64,000 bases of DNA from Alkalicoccus sp. (GCA_007692495.1 REBZ01000106.1:62001-126000), one strand, 5' to 3'. Counted from the first letter of the stretch, positions 52,928-62,907 are shown. Notes: generated by a model not told the origin, from the letters alone. Made by a program: numbers and translations.

Positions 52928-53670
52928 TCATGATTCGGCAGGTATATACTTATATAAAGCATGACAGACCCCGTTTTATGCACTTCCGGAAAGAATGGAT
53001 AAAGAAGCACAAAGAAGAATGGTATCAGGCTCAGGAAACTGTGAAAAAGGTGAATGCAGCCGCTTATCCATTCGAACGGGAGCTGGAAAAAGCAGAGTTT
53101 ACAGTTTTCGATCTTGAAACTACCGGTTTCTCTGTTCACCTCGGCGACGAAATTCTTTCTGTCGGAGGCGTCCATTTTAAAAAAAACCAATCTGATTTAA
53201 ATAACTTTTATTCTCTAGTGCAGGCTTCCAAACCTATACCGCCGGTAGTCACAAAACTAACCGGTCTTACAGATGCTGAAACCCGGGAAGGAGAAGCTTT
53301 TCCGAGTGTTCTCATTAAATTCCTTCATTTTTCACATGGACGCATTTTATCTGCACACCCGGCAAGCTTCGACGTCCCATTTTTAGAAGTAATGTGCCGG
53401 CGCTGGAATCTTCCGCTGCTGAAAATGCCGGTGCTTGACACAGCGAAGCTTGCATCACTTCTTTACCCTGGGCAGGATACAAGTCTTGAGGCGCTTCTCC
53501 ACCGCTTTCATCTGCCGGAAAGACAGGGACATCATGCTCTGTCCGACGCGAAAATTACTGCAGGAGTACTTCAGCACCTGCTGGAAAAAGCGGCTGAGGA
53601 AAATTACCGCTCCCTGCCTTCATTGATTAAGGATACTCATCGCCTTCCAGGAAAACGCAGGAGAAGCTAA
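52924..53670 (+). CDS. DnaQ-like 3'-5' exonuclease
   Basis: FTVFDLETTGFSVHLGDEILSVGGV, HPASFDVPFL, HHALSDAKITAGVLQHLL. Confidence 0.93.
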   Translation: MIMIRQVYTYIKHDRPRFMHFRKEWIKKHKEEWYQAQETVKKVNAAAYPFERELEKAEFTVFDLETTGFSVHLGDEILSVGGVHFKKNQSDLNNFYSLVQASKPIPPVVTKLTGLTDAETREGEAFPSVLIKFLHFSHGRILSAHPASFDVPFLEVMCRRWNLPLLKMPVLDTAKLASLLYPGQDTSLEALLHRFHLPERQGHHALSDAKITAGVLQHLLEKAAEENYRSLPSLIKDTHRLPGKRRRS

Positions 53671-53801
53671 ACGTTGCATTCCCTTTTGTTTTTGCTTATG
53701 CTTTTAGTAATGAGTTTCCGGCCCAAAAACCGGGAGATACGAAGAGAGCTGCTTTGCTTCCGAAAATTGAAGCAGGGCAGCTTTCTTCCAATGGGGAGGA
53801 C

Positions 53802-54362
53802 ATGATGCACACCGCACTGGCACTGAGCGGGTATAAACCGCATGAACTGGGAGTTTTTCAGGAAAAACATGAACAGCTCCCCTACTTAAAAAAAGCGATT
53901 AAAAAAAAGCTCTCGGAAGTGATAGAAGCCTGGGGCGTGGAATGGCTGATAACGAGTGGACAGGCCGGTGTGGAGCTGTGGGGAGCTGAAGCAGCTCTTG
54001 AACTCAGGGAGGAAGGAGTGCCGCTGCAGATTGCTACACTCGCTCCTTTTTACAACCAGGAGGAAAAATTCCCGGAGGCTACTAAACAGCTGTACGAATA
54101 TGTATGGCAGCACAGTGATTACAAGGACTACATTACGAAGCGTCCTTATGAAAGCCCGGCCCAGCTTCGCCAAAAAAATGATTTCATCATCCTAAAGACA
54201 GATGCCCTGTTTTTGTTATATGATGAAACGACGGAAGGCACTCCGAAGTTTTATGTGGAGGCAGCTGAAAAGCGCCAAAAACTTGAAGAATACCCTGTCT
54301 TTTACCTTACGCCGGAAGATATTGAAGATACGATCCGTGAAGAAATGGATGACTGGGGATAA
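53802..54362 (+). CDS. ypsA: DUF1273/YpsA (SLOG superfamily)
   Basis: LSGYKPHELGVFQEKHEQLPYLKKAIKKKL, WLITSGQAGVELWGAEAAL. Confidence 0.92.
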   Translation: MMHTALALSGYKPHELGVFQEKHEQLPYLKKAIKKKLSEVIEAWGVEWLITSGQAGVELWGAEAALELREEGVPLQIATLAPFYNQEEKFPEATKQLYEYVWQHSDYKDYITKRPYESPAQLRQKNDFIILKTDALFLLYDETTEGTPKFYVEAAEKRQKLEEYPVFYLTPEDIEDTIREEMDDWG

Positions 54363-54409
54363 AACGGAGCTGTTAAACTGAAAATTAAATTGCTGATGAG
54401 GTGACTTGT

Positions 54410-54715
54410 ATGGAACGAGTATCTAAAATGACAAAGAATGATATTTATGAACGCGAGTTTAAAGCAAGCATGCGTGGATACAATCAGGACGAGGTCGATC
54501 AGTTTCTCGACGAAATCATTAAAGATTATGAAGCATTTGAAAATCACATTCAAAAACTCGAAAAGCAAATAGAAGATTTAAAGGAAAACCGGCCGGTCAG
54601 AGAAGGAAATAAACCTATGCCAAAACCGCACCAGGCAGGTAACACTAATTACGATATTCTGCGTAGGCTGTCGAATCTGGAAAAGCACGTATTTGGCAGC
54701 AGATTAAACGAATAG
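54410..54715 (+). CDS. gpsB: cell division regulator GpsB
   Basis: DIYEREFKASMRGYNQDEVDQFLDEIIKDYEAF; DILRRLSNLEKHVFG. Confidence 0.96.
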   Translation: MERVSKMTKNDIYEREFKASMRGYNQDEVDQFLDEIIKDYEAFENHIQKLEKQIEDLKENRPVREGNKPMPKPHQAGNTNYDILRRLSNLEKHVFGSRLNE

Positions 54716-54724
54716 GGACTCTCA

Positions 54725-55132
54725 GTGCTGGAAATTTACATTGACGGGGCGAGCGCAGGGAATCCCGGTCCGGCCGGGGCCGGGATTTATATGAAGCGCG
54801 GGAGCGCCATGTGGAAAGAAAGCTGGCCGCTGCCCGTGATGTCCAATCACGAAGCGGAATTTCATGCGTGCCTGAAAGCACTGACACGGGCGGAAGAAGA
54901 GGGTTTCCGCATTGTGTCTCTCCGGTCGGATGCAAAAGTGCTCGTAGAAGCAGTAGAAAAAAGGTATACGAAAAATAAACAGTTCCGGCCTCTGCTCGAA
55001 GAAATACTGGAGCTGATGGATGGGTCTTTCGACCACGTTTTCATAAAATGGATTCCCTCCTCCCGGAACGGGGAAGCAGACAGACTGGCAAAGAAGGCTG
55101 TCCAGCAGTCCCAGAAGAAATATAAACATTGA
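54725..55132 (+). CDS. RNase HI-like (reverse-transcriptase-like domain) protein
   Basis: LEIYIDGASAGNPGPAGAGIY, NHEAEFHACLKAL, LRSDAKVLVEA, RNGEADRLAKKA. Confidence 0.92.
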   Translation: MLEIYIDGASAGNPGPAGAGIYMKRGSAMWKESWPLPVMSNHEAEFHACLKALTRAEEEGFRIVSLRSDAKVLVEAVEKRYTKNKQFRPLLEEILELMDGSFDHVFIKWIPSSRNGEADRLAKKAVQQSQKKYKH

Positions 55133-55177
55133 TTTTTCGTGTTTTTATGTGGTATAATTAGTCTCGTTGTTTACACA

Positions 55178-55575
55178 CATTTGTATTCGGGTAATCGCTG
55201 TGCATTCAATTGCACAGAGGAAAGTCCATGCTCGCACAGCCTGAGATGGCTGTAGTGATCGCGCCTGACGAAAAAATAAGTCAGGGCAGCCGCAGACGGC
55301 TGACGGCGGAAGGAATGCCTGCCTCCATCCTGGATGGAAACGGCATAAACTTCCTTAAAGTGCCACAGTGACGTAGCTTTTCCGGAAACGGAAAAGGTGG
55401 AACGAGGTAAACCCCGCGAGCGAGAAACCCAAAATCAGGTAGGGGCACTCCTGGAAAGGAATTCAACGGACCAGGAGACAGGTACAGCCTGTAGACAGAT
55501 GATTGCCGCTTTTGTACGAGGGTGACTCCCGCTTGCAGTACGAAGTAACAGAACATGGCTTACGGAATACAAATG
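55178..55575 (+). ncRNA. rnpB: RNase P RNA (Bacillus type B)
   Basis: GGGTAATCGCTG..AGAGGAAAGTCCATGCTCGCAC, AAGTGCCACAGTGACG, GGTAAACCCC..CGAGCGAGAAACCCAAA, terminal P1 pairing CATTTGTATTC/GAATACAAATG. Confidence 0.98.
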
Positions 55576-55598
55576 GCGTCCTTTGAGATGCAACGGCC

Positions 55599-55628
55599 TC
55601 ACGATGCTCGGCGTCGTGGGGCTTTTTT
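55599..55628 (+). terminator. terminator after rnpB
   Basis: CTCACGATGCTCGGCGTCGTGGGGCTTTTTTT. Confidence 0.7.
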
Positions 55629-55658
55629 TAATACAAAGTATAACAGGAGGCAGAATTG

Positions 55659-56792
55659 ATGAAATATAAATTATTTGCTACGGCGACGATGGGACTGGAA
55701 TCCCTCGTTGGAAAAGAATTAAAGGAGCTTGGCCTGGAAAATATTGAGGTGGAAAACGGGCGCGTGCGTTTTGAGGCTGATGCCGAAGGGATTGCAAGAG
55801 CTAATATGTGGCTGCGTACTTCGGACCGCGTGAAGCTCATCATCGGGGAATTTAAAGCATTTACATTTGACGAGCTTTTTGAAAAAACGAAAGCCCTCCC
55901 GTGGGAGGAGTTTATTGCAGAAGATTCGGAATTCCCCGTGCTCGGACGATCGGTGAAATCACAGCTGTTCAGTATATCGGACTGTCAGGCTATTGTTAAA
56001 AAAGCGATAGTCGAAAAACTCAAGCAGACGCATGCTGTCAACTGGTTCCGGGAAGAAGGTCCGCTTGCCCGGGTGGAAGTGGCCCTCCATAAAGATACGG
56101 CGCTGCTGACACTTGATACGAGTGGTGAGGGTCTTCATAAAAGAGGCTACCGGCCGGAGCAGAATCAGGCACCGCTTAAGGAAACGCTGGCTGCTGCACT
56201 CATTCAGCTTGCCAACTGGCGTCCGGACATTCCACTTCATGACCCTTTCTGCGGTTCCGGAACGATTCCTATTGAAGCTGCTATGATGGCTCAGAACATA
56301 GCGCCGGGAGTGAACCGTTCCTTTTCTTTCGAAAAATGGGGATGGTTTCCGGAAAAAGCACATTCCATTGTTCTACAGGAGGCAGAAGACCTAGCTGATT
56401 ATGACCGCTCCTTTGAAATTACAGGTTCCGACATTGACCGTACGATGATTGAAGTTGCACGTCGAAATGCGATGGAAGCAGGTTTTCCTGATCAAATTTA
56501 CTTTAAACAGATGCAGGCAAGGGATTTTTCCACAGACCGTAAGCAGGGAGTCCTTATCGGTAATCCTCCCTACGGTGAACGGATGACAGATAAGCAGGGG
56601 GTGGAACAGCTTTATAGAGACATGGGGGCTGTTATGAAAAACTATCCGCACTGGAGTGTATATATTATTACGACCCACGAAGAATTCGAAAAACTTTACG
56701 GGAAAAAAGCAACGAAAAAAAGAAAACTTTACAACGGAAACTTAAAAACACATTATTACCAGTACTGGGGGGAACGACTTCCGAAAAAATAG
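55659..56792 (+). CDS. ypsC: THUMP-domain 23S rRNA (guanine-N2) methyltransferase, YpsC/RlmL family
   Basis: THUMP region + DPFCGSGTIPIEAAMMAQNIAPG, NPPYGERM. Confidence 0.95.
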   Translation: MKYKLFATATMGLESLVGKELKELGLENIEVENGRVRFEADAEGIARANMWLRTSDRVKLIIGEFKAFTFDELFEKTKALPWEEFIAEDSEFPVLGRSVKSQLFSISDCQAIVKKAIVEKLKQTHAVNWFREEGPLARVEVALHKDTALLTLDTSGEGLHKRGYRPEQNQAPLKETLAAALIQLANWRPDIPLHDPFCGSGTIPIEAAMMAQNIAPGVNRSFSFEKWGWFPEKAHSIVLQEAEDLADYDRSFEITGSDIDRTMIEVARRNAMEAGFPDQIYFKQMQARDFSTDRKQGVLIGNPPYGERMTDKQGVEQLYRDMGAVMKNYPHWSVYIITTHEEFEKLYGKKATKKRKLYNGNLKTHYYQYWGERLPKK

Positions 56793-56851
56793 CTTCCGTT
56801 TGCCAATCATTCCCACAGCAGTCTATAATACGGGGAAGAGGAGGGAGACAA

Positions 56852-57856
56852 ATGCTTCTGGATAAACGAAACAGACCGTTCAGGGATCTACGGATCTCCG
56901 TAACGGATAAGTGCAACCTGAGATGCCGGTACTGCATGCCGAAAGAAATTTTTGATGATAACTTTCCTTTTCTCCCTAAAAGCGAACTGCTGACGTTTGA
57001 AGAAATATATGAGATTACGAAAGCCTCGGTGGAGATTGGGGATGTAAAAAAACTGCGGCTCACAGGCGGAGAGCCACTGCTTCGAAAAGATCTTCCCGAA
57101 CTTATCGCTATGCTTTCCAAGCTGGAAGGTGTGGAGGATATTGCAATGACCACCAACGGCATTCTGCTTCCAAAGTACGCAGAATCTTTAAAGAAAGCCG
57201 GACTCCACCGGGTATCAGTAAGCCTGGATTCTCTCGATGATGCACGTTTTCAGGAGATAACAGGCAGAACAATGCGGGTCCAGCAGGTTCTTGATGGAAT
57301 AGAAGCGGCGAAACGTGCCGGCCTTAAAGCGAAAGTGAATGCAGTAGTGAAAAAAGGTATGAATGAAGAAGATGTGCTTCCGATGGCTCAGCACTTCCGC
57401 CATTCCGGAGTAACACTGCGCTACATTGAATATATGGATGTAGGCAACGCCAACGGCTGGAAACTGGACCACGTGCTTTCCAAAAAAGAGATTATTACTC
57501 TGATAAACAAAAAGTTTCCAATTGAATCAACGGCTCCGGCATACAAAGGAGAAACGGCCGATCGTTTCCGGTATAAGGATGGTGCCGGGGAAATAGGAGT
57601 GATTTCCTCTGTGTCTGATGCATTCTGTGATTCCTGCAGCCGCGCCAGGCTGACGGCTGACGGCCAGCTTATCACCTGTCTGTTCGCTGTCACAGGGACG
57701 GATCTTAAAAAAGTAGTGAGAAGTGAAAAAGAAAAGCTTCCGGAAGTTCTGGCCGGTCTCTGGCGCAGAAGAGACGATGCCTATTCAGAGCAGAGGCTGA
57801 CGGAAACAAAAAAATATCACGGAAAAAAACTCGAGATGCACCGCGTAGGCGGATAA
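56852..57856 (+). CDS. moaA: GTP 3',8-cyclase MoaA
   Basis: ISVTDKCNLRCRYCMP radical SAM, LRLTGGEPLLRKDL, C-terminal CDSCSRARLTADGQLITCLF. Confidence 0.97.
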   Translation: MLLDKRNRPFRDLRISVTDKCNLRCRYCMPKEIFDDNFPFLPKSELLTFEEIYEITKASVEIGDVKKLRLTGGEPLLRKDLPELIAMLSKLEGVEDIAMTTNGILLPKYAESLKKAGLHRVSVSLDSLDDARFQEITGRTMRVQQVLDGIEAAKRAGLKAKVNAVVKKGMNEEDVLPMAQHFRHSGVTLRYIEYMDVGNANGWKLDHVLSKKEIITLINKKFPIESTAPAYKGETADRFRYKDGAGEIGVISSVSDAFCDSCSRARLTADGQLITCLFAVTGTDLKKVVRSEKEKLPEVLAGLWRRRDDAYSEQRLTETKKYHGKKLEMHRVGG

Positions 57857-57861
57857 CAAAA

Positions 57862-57893
57862 AGCACGCAGAAAACTGCGTGCTTTTTGTTATC
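57862..57893. terminator. bidirectional terminator
   Basis: AAAAGCACGCAGAAAACTGCGTGCTTTTTGTT. Confidence 0.8.
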
Positions 57894-58197
57894 CTTTTTC
57901 CGGGTTGAACAGGTCACTGTGCCTGCTGTGACTGAAGACGATGTCGTCGATATCATCATCGTAGTCGACGGTCATTCCGTCAAAGTACCAGCTGTCAGCA
58001 TCTGTTACGCAAAAAGTGATTCCGGAAGTTTCTATACTTTGAAAGGTGGTGTCGGGCCTGCCTTTAAACACACCGGCCGAAAAGCCGCCGGAACCAATGC
58101 CGCCGACACGGACAAATAACGTTAAGCTGTCCCCTGCTTTAAGTTCCATCTCTTTTTTATAAAAATCAGCCGCACTCATCGTAACATTTAATTCCAT
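57889..58197 (-). CDS. HesB/YneR-like protein lacking the Fe-S cysteines
   Basis: FYKKEMELKAGDSLTLFVRVGGIGSGGFSAGV...DSWYFDGMTVDYDDDIDDI. Confidence 0.85.
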   Translation of the reverse strand: MELNVTMSAADFYKKEMELKAGDSLTLFVRVGGIGSGGFSAGVFKGRPDTTFQSIETSGITFCVTDADSWYFDGMTVDYDDDIDDIVFSHSRHSDLFNPEKG

Positions 58198-58331
58198 GTC
58201 ATCACCTCACAGACAACAGTATATCATGAACCGTAAGCTGGCATAAAACAGCTGAACCATGAAAATATTGGATGGAACGCGTATAATACTTACTATATTT
58301 CGAAAGCACTACATAATAGGAGATGATCATA

Positions 58332-59852
58332 ATGAATATCGAAAAGATTAAGGAAACAGAACAGAAATTTCTCGACTACGCACAAAAAATTGCTCATTAT
58401 GAGGAAGCGGTAGGTCTGATGACGTGGGATCTTAGAACTGGCGCTCCAAAAAAAGGCATTGCCCGCCGAGGAGAAGCAGTTGGAACGCTTTCTTCCGAAA
58501 TATTTCATATGAATACTTCCGACATGATGAAGGGCTTTTTAAGTGAACTCAAAAAACCGGCGGCATGGGAAAATATTCAGGAGGTGACCCGCCAGGCCTT
58601 AATCGAATGTGAAGAAAACCTGAAAAAGTTTGAAAATGTTCCTCCGGAGGAATTTAAAGCATATGTCATTTTGACAGCCCGTTCGGAAGCTGCCTGGGAA
58701 GAAGCGAAGGAAACAGGGGATTTTCAGACAATGCTTCCCTACCTTGAGCAGATTATTGCCTACCAGCGGAAATATGCCGGATGGAAAGGATTTAAAGATC
58801 ATCCTTATAATGCCCTGCTGGACGATTACGAACCAGGTTTGACTGTAGAAACGGTGGATGCTGTTTTCTCCCGGCTGAAACAGGCCATTGTGCCGCTCGT
58901 AGAAAAAATTCAGGTGGATGGCGCAGCTCCCGAAACGGATTTTCTCTTTCACCCCTTTCCTGCGGAAAAGCAGGAGGCTTTCAGCCGTAAAGTGCTGAAA
59001 AGCATGGGGTACGATTTTGATGCCGGGAGACTGGATACAACCGTGCACCCTTTTGCTGTCGGCCTGAATACCGGGGATGTACGGGTGACAACGAAATACG
59101 ACGAAAAAGATTTCCGGACAGCGGTTTTCGGAACGATTCATGAAGGAGGACACGCTCTCTACGAACAGAATATCAGCCCGGAATTTGACGGAACTCCTCT
59201 TTCCGCCGGGGCTTCAATGGGTGTTCATGAATCCCAGTCTCTTTTCTGGGAAAATTTTGTCGGCAGGCACTTTAATTTCTGGAAAAAGCATTACCCTGTA
59301 TTAAGAGACTATTCGACCGGCCAGTTTGATAACGTTTCCCTTGAAGAATTCTACAGGGGGATTAATGCAGCCGGTCCCTCCCTAATTCGTATTGAAGCCG
59401 ATGAACTCACTTACTGTCTTCACATTATTCTCAGGTATGAACTGGAAAAAGCCCTGATTAATGGAGAGATGGAGGCAGCGGATCTACCGGAAGCCTGGAA
59501 CGATAAAATGGAGGAACTTTTCGGCATCCGGCCTTCTCATGACGGCGAAGGAGTGCTGCAGGACGTTCATTGGCCGGGAGGAGCTTTCGGATATTTTCCT
59601 TCATATGCGCTCGGCTATGTGTATGCGGCACAGTTAAAGCACGCCATGATTCAGGACCTTCCGGATTTCGACGAGCTGCTTGAAGAAGGGCGTCTGGCAC
59701 CGGTAAAAGATTGGCTCACAGAAAATGTGCACAAACACGGTAAAGCAAAAAAACCATTGGATATCATTCAGAAAGCCACAGGAGAAAATGTAAATGCGGA
59801 CTACTTGATTCAGTATTTAACAGACAAGTACAGCGATGTCTACAAATTGTAA
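58332..59852 (+). CDS. ypwA: M32 family metallocarboxypeptidase
   Basis: GTIHEGGHALYEQNI (HExxH-like HEGGH), HESQSLFWENFVGR. Confidence 0.96.
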   Translation: MNIEKIKETEQKFLDYAQKIAHYEEAVGLMTWDLRTGAPKKGIARRGEAVGTLSSEIFHMNTSDMMKGFLSELKKPAAWENIQEVTRQALIECEENLKKFENVPPEEFKAYVILTARSEAAWEEAKETGDFQTMLPYLEQIIAYQRKYAGWKGFKDHPYNALLDDYEPGLTVETVDAVFSRLKQAIVPLVEKIQVDGAAPETDFLFHPFPAEKQEAFSRKVLKSMGYDFDAGRLDTTVHPFAVGLNTGDVRVTTKYDEKDFRTAVFGTIHEGGHALYEQNISPEFDGTPLSAGASMGVHESQSLFWENFVGRHFNFWKKHYPVLRDYSTGQFDNVSLEEFYRGINAAGPSLIRIEADELTYCLHIILRYELEKALINGEMEAADLPEAWNDKMEELFGIRPSHDGEGVLQDVHWPGGAFGYFPSYALGYVYAAQLKHAMIQDLPDFDELLEEGRLAPVKDWLTENVHKHGKAKKPLDIIQKATGENVNADYLIQYLTDKYSDVYKL

Positions 59853-59903
59853 GAAAGACACGAATGCGGAAAAGCTTAACACTACGTAAAAGGAGCGAAG
59901 GCA

Positions 59904-60863
59904 GTGATTGAATTCGACAAAGTATCCAAGCAGTTTCCTGACGGTACAAAAGCGGTGGATAATATCAGCTTCCGGGTGGAGCCCGGGGAATTATTTGTAC
60001 TTATCGGCCCGAGCGGCTGCGGCAAAACGACCACAATGAAAATGATTAACCGGCTGATTGATACGACCTCAGGAAAAATAAGCATTAATGATGAAAACAT
60101 ACTCCATAAAGACCTGCATAAGCTTCGGTGGGAAATCGGCTACGTTTTGCAGCAGATAGCTCTTTTCCCGCATATGACGATTGCCGAAAATATCGCTGTA
60201 GTTCCGGAACTGAAAAAATGGGACAAAAAAAAGACAGAAAAAAGAATTGATGAATTAATGGAAATGACAGGCCTCGATCCTGCCACCTACCGTAACCGCC
60301 TTCCAAAAGAGCTTTCCGGAGGCCAGCAGCAGCGGGTCGGCGTAATACGTGCTCTTGCCGGGGATCCGGATATACTGCTGATGGACGAACCGTTCAGCGC
60401 GCTCGATCCTATCAGCCGGGAGCAGCTGCAGAAAGATATTGCTTCCCTGCAGAGGGATATTAAAAAAACAATCGTTTTCGTAACGCACGATATGGATGAA
60501 GCTCTTCAGCTCGGTGACAGAATTGCGGTGATGCAGGAGGGAAAAATTGTGCAGATGGACACCCCGGATAATCTGCTCGAACATCCTGCGGATGATTTCG
60601 TTAAATCCTTTATCGGCGACCGGAAAGACATGTGGGAAGCCGGTGCCGAAGCTGCGATGGTGCCAGCCCCTGAACAGCTGCCTCCGAATCTTCCTTCTGT
60701 AAAGGCGGAGCTGAGTCTCAGAGAGGCAGTGCGCGTTCTTCAGGAATCAGAGGAAGAGCAGGCAGCCGTGGTGAAAGAAAACAAAATTGCAGGTGTTATA
60801 ACTAATAAGTCTGTTCTGGCATATCTACTCCCAGGGGACCGGAAGGAAGGTGAGAAAAAATGA
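59904..60863 (+). CDS. opuCA: glycine betaine/carnitine/choline ABC transporter ATPase with CBS region
   Basis: GPSGCGKTTTMKMINRLID, LSGGQQQRVGVIRALAGDPDILLMDEPFSALDPI. Confidence 0.93.
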   Translation: MIEFDKVSKQFPDGTKAVDNISFRVEPGELFVLIGPSGCGKTTTMKMINRLIDTTSGKISINDENILHKDLHKLRWEIGYVLQQIALFPHMTIAENIAVVPELKKWDKKKTEKRIDELMEMTGLDPATYRNRLPKELSGGQQQRVGVIRALAGDPDILLMDEPFSALDPISREQLQKDIASLQRDIKKTIVFVTHDMDEALQLGDRIAVMQEGKIVQMDTPDNLLEHPADDFVKSFIGDRKDMWEAGAEAAMVPAPEQLPPNLPSVKAELSLREAVRVLQESEEEQAAVVKENKIAGVITNKSVLAYLLPGDRKEGEKK

Positions 60864-62419
60864 TCATTTCTTCTGTCCAGACCTTTTTTCAGCTTGCCAA
60901 TCAGCGGTCGGATCTTTTAGTAAATGCTTTATGGCAGCATGTGGAGATGTCTCTGATTTCATTGTTAATAGCGGTTTTTATCGCTGTTCCTTTAGGGGTG
61001 TTTCTTGCCGTCTATAAAAAAGGAGCAGAATCGGTAATCGGCACGACTTCTGTTATACAGACTATCCCCAGTCTGGCTCTATTGGGCTTTTTAATTCCCT
61101 TTGTAGGTATCGGTACGCTTCCGGCTATCATCGCTCTTACAGCTTATGCACTTATGCCGATTCTTCGTAATACGTATACCGGAGTAAAGGGCGTGGATCC
61201 TGCCCTGACAGAAGCTGCAAGAGGGATGGGAATGACGTACAAACAAATGCTCGTAAAGATTCAGCTTCCTCTCGCTATGCCTACAATTATGGCCGGTATA
61301 CGGACCGGAATGGTGCTTATCGTAGGTACGGCCACACTTGCGGCACTTATCGGAGCGGGAGGACTTGGGGATTTGATAATGACCGGCCTGAACCGGAGCA
61401 ATAATTATTACATTCTTCTTGGTGCGATCCCGGCTGCAATGCTCGCTCTCTTTTTTGACACGGTACTCCGCATAACAGAGAAAAAATCAAGTGGCGTTTC
61501 GATCGCGCCGATTTTTATTGTCGTCGGCGCAGCAATCCTTCTTGTTTCTCTGCCGCCGGTGCTCCAGGCAGTTAATATGTCTGGTGAAGAGGAAAAGGAG
61601 GAGATAGTGATCGGTGGAAAGATGGGGGCAGAACCTGAAATAGTAATAAACATGTATAAGCTGCTTATAGAAGCGGAAACGGACTATGAGGTCGTACTTG
61701 AACCAGGGCTTGGAAATACAGACTTTGTGTTAGAGGCAGTGCTTAATGAAAACCTGGACGGCTATTTTGAATTTACAGGGACAGCTATTACTACGCTTCT
61801 TGATGAGGAGCCGGTCAGTAACGACGAAAGAGAAGCGTTTGAACAGGCTAAAGAAGGAATGGCGGATGAGTACAATCTCGTGTTTCTGGAACCGATGGGG
61901 TACCAGAATACGTACGCTCTTGCAGTGAGAGAAGATTTTGCCGAAGAAACCGGAGTCGAAGCAATTTCCGACCTTGTACCGCTAGAGGAAGAGCTCACGG
62001 CTGCTTTTACATTTGAATTTGCTGACAGGGAGGCGGACGGTTATCCTGCGATTCAGGAGAGGTACGGTCTGAATATCGAGGACGTGCAGACGATGGAGCC
62101 GGGCCTGCGTTCAGAAGCTCTCGTTGCTGAAAATGTTGATCTGATCGATGCGTACTCCACGGACAGCTATATGATACGGTATAATCTGACCGCCCTTGAA
62201 GATGACGAAAATGTTTTCCCGCCGTTTAATGGTGCCCCTCTGTTCCGTGAGGATGTTCTCGAAGAATACCCGGAAATTGAACCGGTTCTGAACCAGCTCA
62301 GCGGCATGATTACGGAAGAAGAAATGATGGAAATGAATTACGCAGTCGATGAAGAAGATGAAGATGCTGAAGAAATTGCAGAAATTTATCTTCAGGAAGC
62401 AGGTTTACTGGAGCAGTAA
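60860..62419 (+). CDS. fused osmoprotectant ABC permease/substrate-binding protein
   Basis: N-terminal permease (AARGMGMTYKQMLVKIQLPLAMPTIMAGIRTG) + C-terminal OpuAC-like binding domain. Confidence 0.93.
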   Translation: MIISSVQTFFQLANQRSDLLVNALWQHVEMSLISLLIAVFIAVPLGVFLAVYKKGAESVIGTTSVIQTIPSLALLGFLIPFVGIGTLPAIIALTAYALMPILRNTYTGVKGVDPALTEAARGMGMTYKQMLVKIQLPLAMPTIMAGIRTGMVLIVGTATLAALIGAGGLGDLIMTGLNRSNNYYILLGAIPAAMLALFFDTVLRITEKKSSGVSIAPIFIVVGAAILLVSLPPVLQAVNMSGEEEKEEIVIGGKMGAEPEIVINMYKLLIEAETDYEVVLEPGLGNTDFVLEAVLNENLDGYFEFTGTAITTLLDEEPVSNDEREAFEQAKEGMADEYNLVFLEPMGYQNTYALAVREDFAEETGVEAISDLVPLEEELTAAFTFEFADREADGYPAIQERYGLNIEDVQTMEPGLRSEALVAENVDLIDAYSTDSYMIRYNLTALEDDENVFPPFNGAPLFREDVLEEYPEIEPVLNQLSGMITEEEMMEMNYAVDEEDEDAEEIAEIYLQEAGLLEQ

Positions 62420-62469
62420 AACGAATATAAATAGAATAAGGGAATGTTTTTCAAGGGGGATGGATAAAG

Positions 62470-62892
62470 ATGTTCAATAATATTTTACTGGCAGGTGATG
62501 GTTCACAGCACTCGCTCAGGGCATGTGAAAAAGCTGTTTATATAGCGGGAGGTACGGAAGGTGCGCACATTAAGCTGATTCATGTGGTTGATGATCTTCC
62601 GACACGCACGGACGTCATGGATGAAGAAATGAAACCGAGAGATATTCCGGAGCACAGACGCCGGCGCGTACAGCATCTTATTGACTATCTTGAAGAAACT
62701 GGTGTTTCTTTTGAAGTTAAACACGTCTTCGGAGAACCCGGACCTACGATTGTCCGCGAAGCCAACGACAATGAAACAGATCTTGTAATCATCGGAAGCC
62801 GCGGTCTGAACCAGTTCCAGCAGATGGTGCTGGGAAGTGTCAGCCATAAAGTAGCTAAACGGGCATCCTGTCCCGTGATGATTGTTAAATAG
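62470..62892 (+). CDS. universal stress protein UspA family
   Basis: NILLAGDGSQHSLRACEKA, DLVIIGSRGLNQFQQMVLGSVSHKVAKRASCPVMIVK. Confidence 0.95.
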   Translation: MFNNILLAGDGSQHSLRACEKAVYIAGGTEGAHIKLIHVVDDLPTRTDVMDEEMKPRDIPEHRRRRVQHLIDYLEETGVSFEVKHVFGEPGPTIVREANDNETDLVIIGSRGLNQFQQMVLGSVSHKVAKRASCPVMIVK

Positions 62893-62907
62893 GAGGTATA
62901 AATAAAT

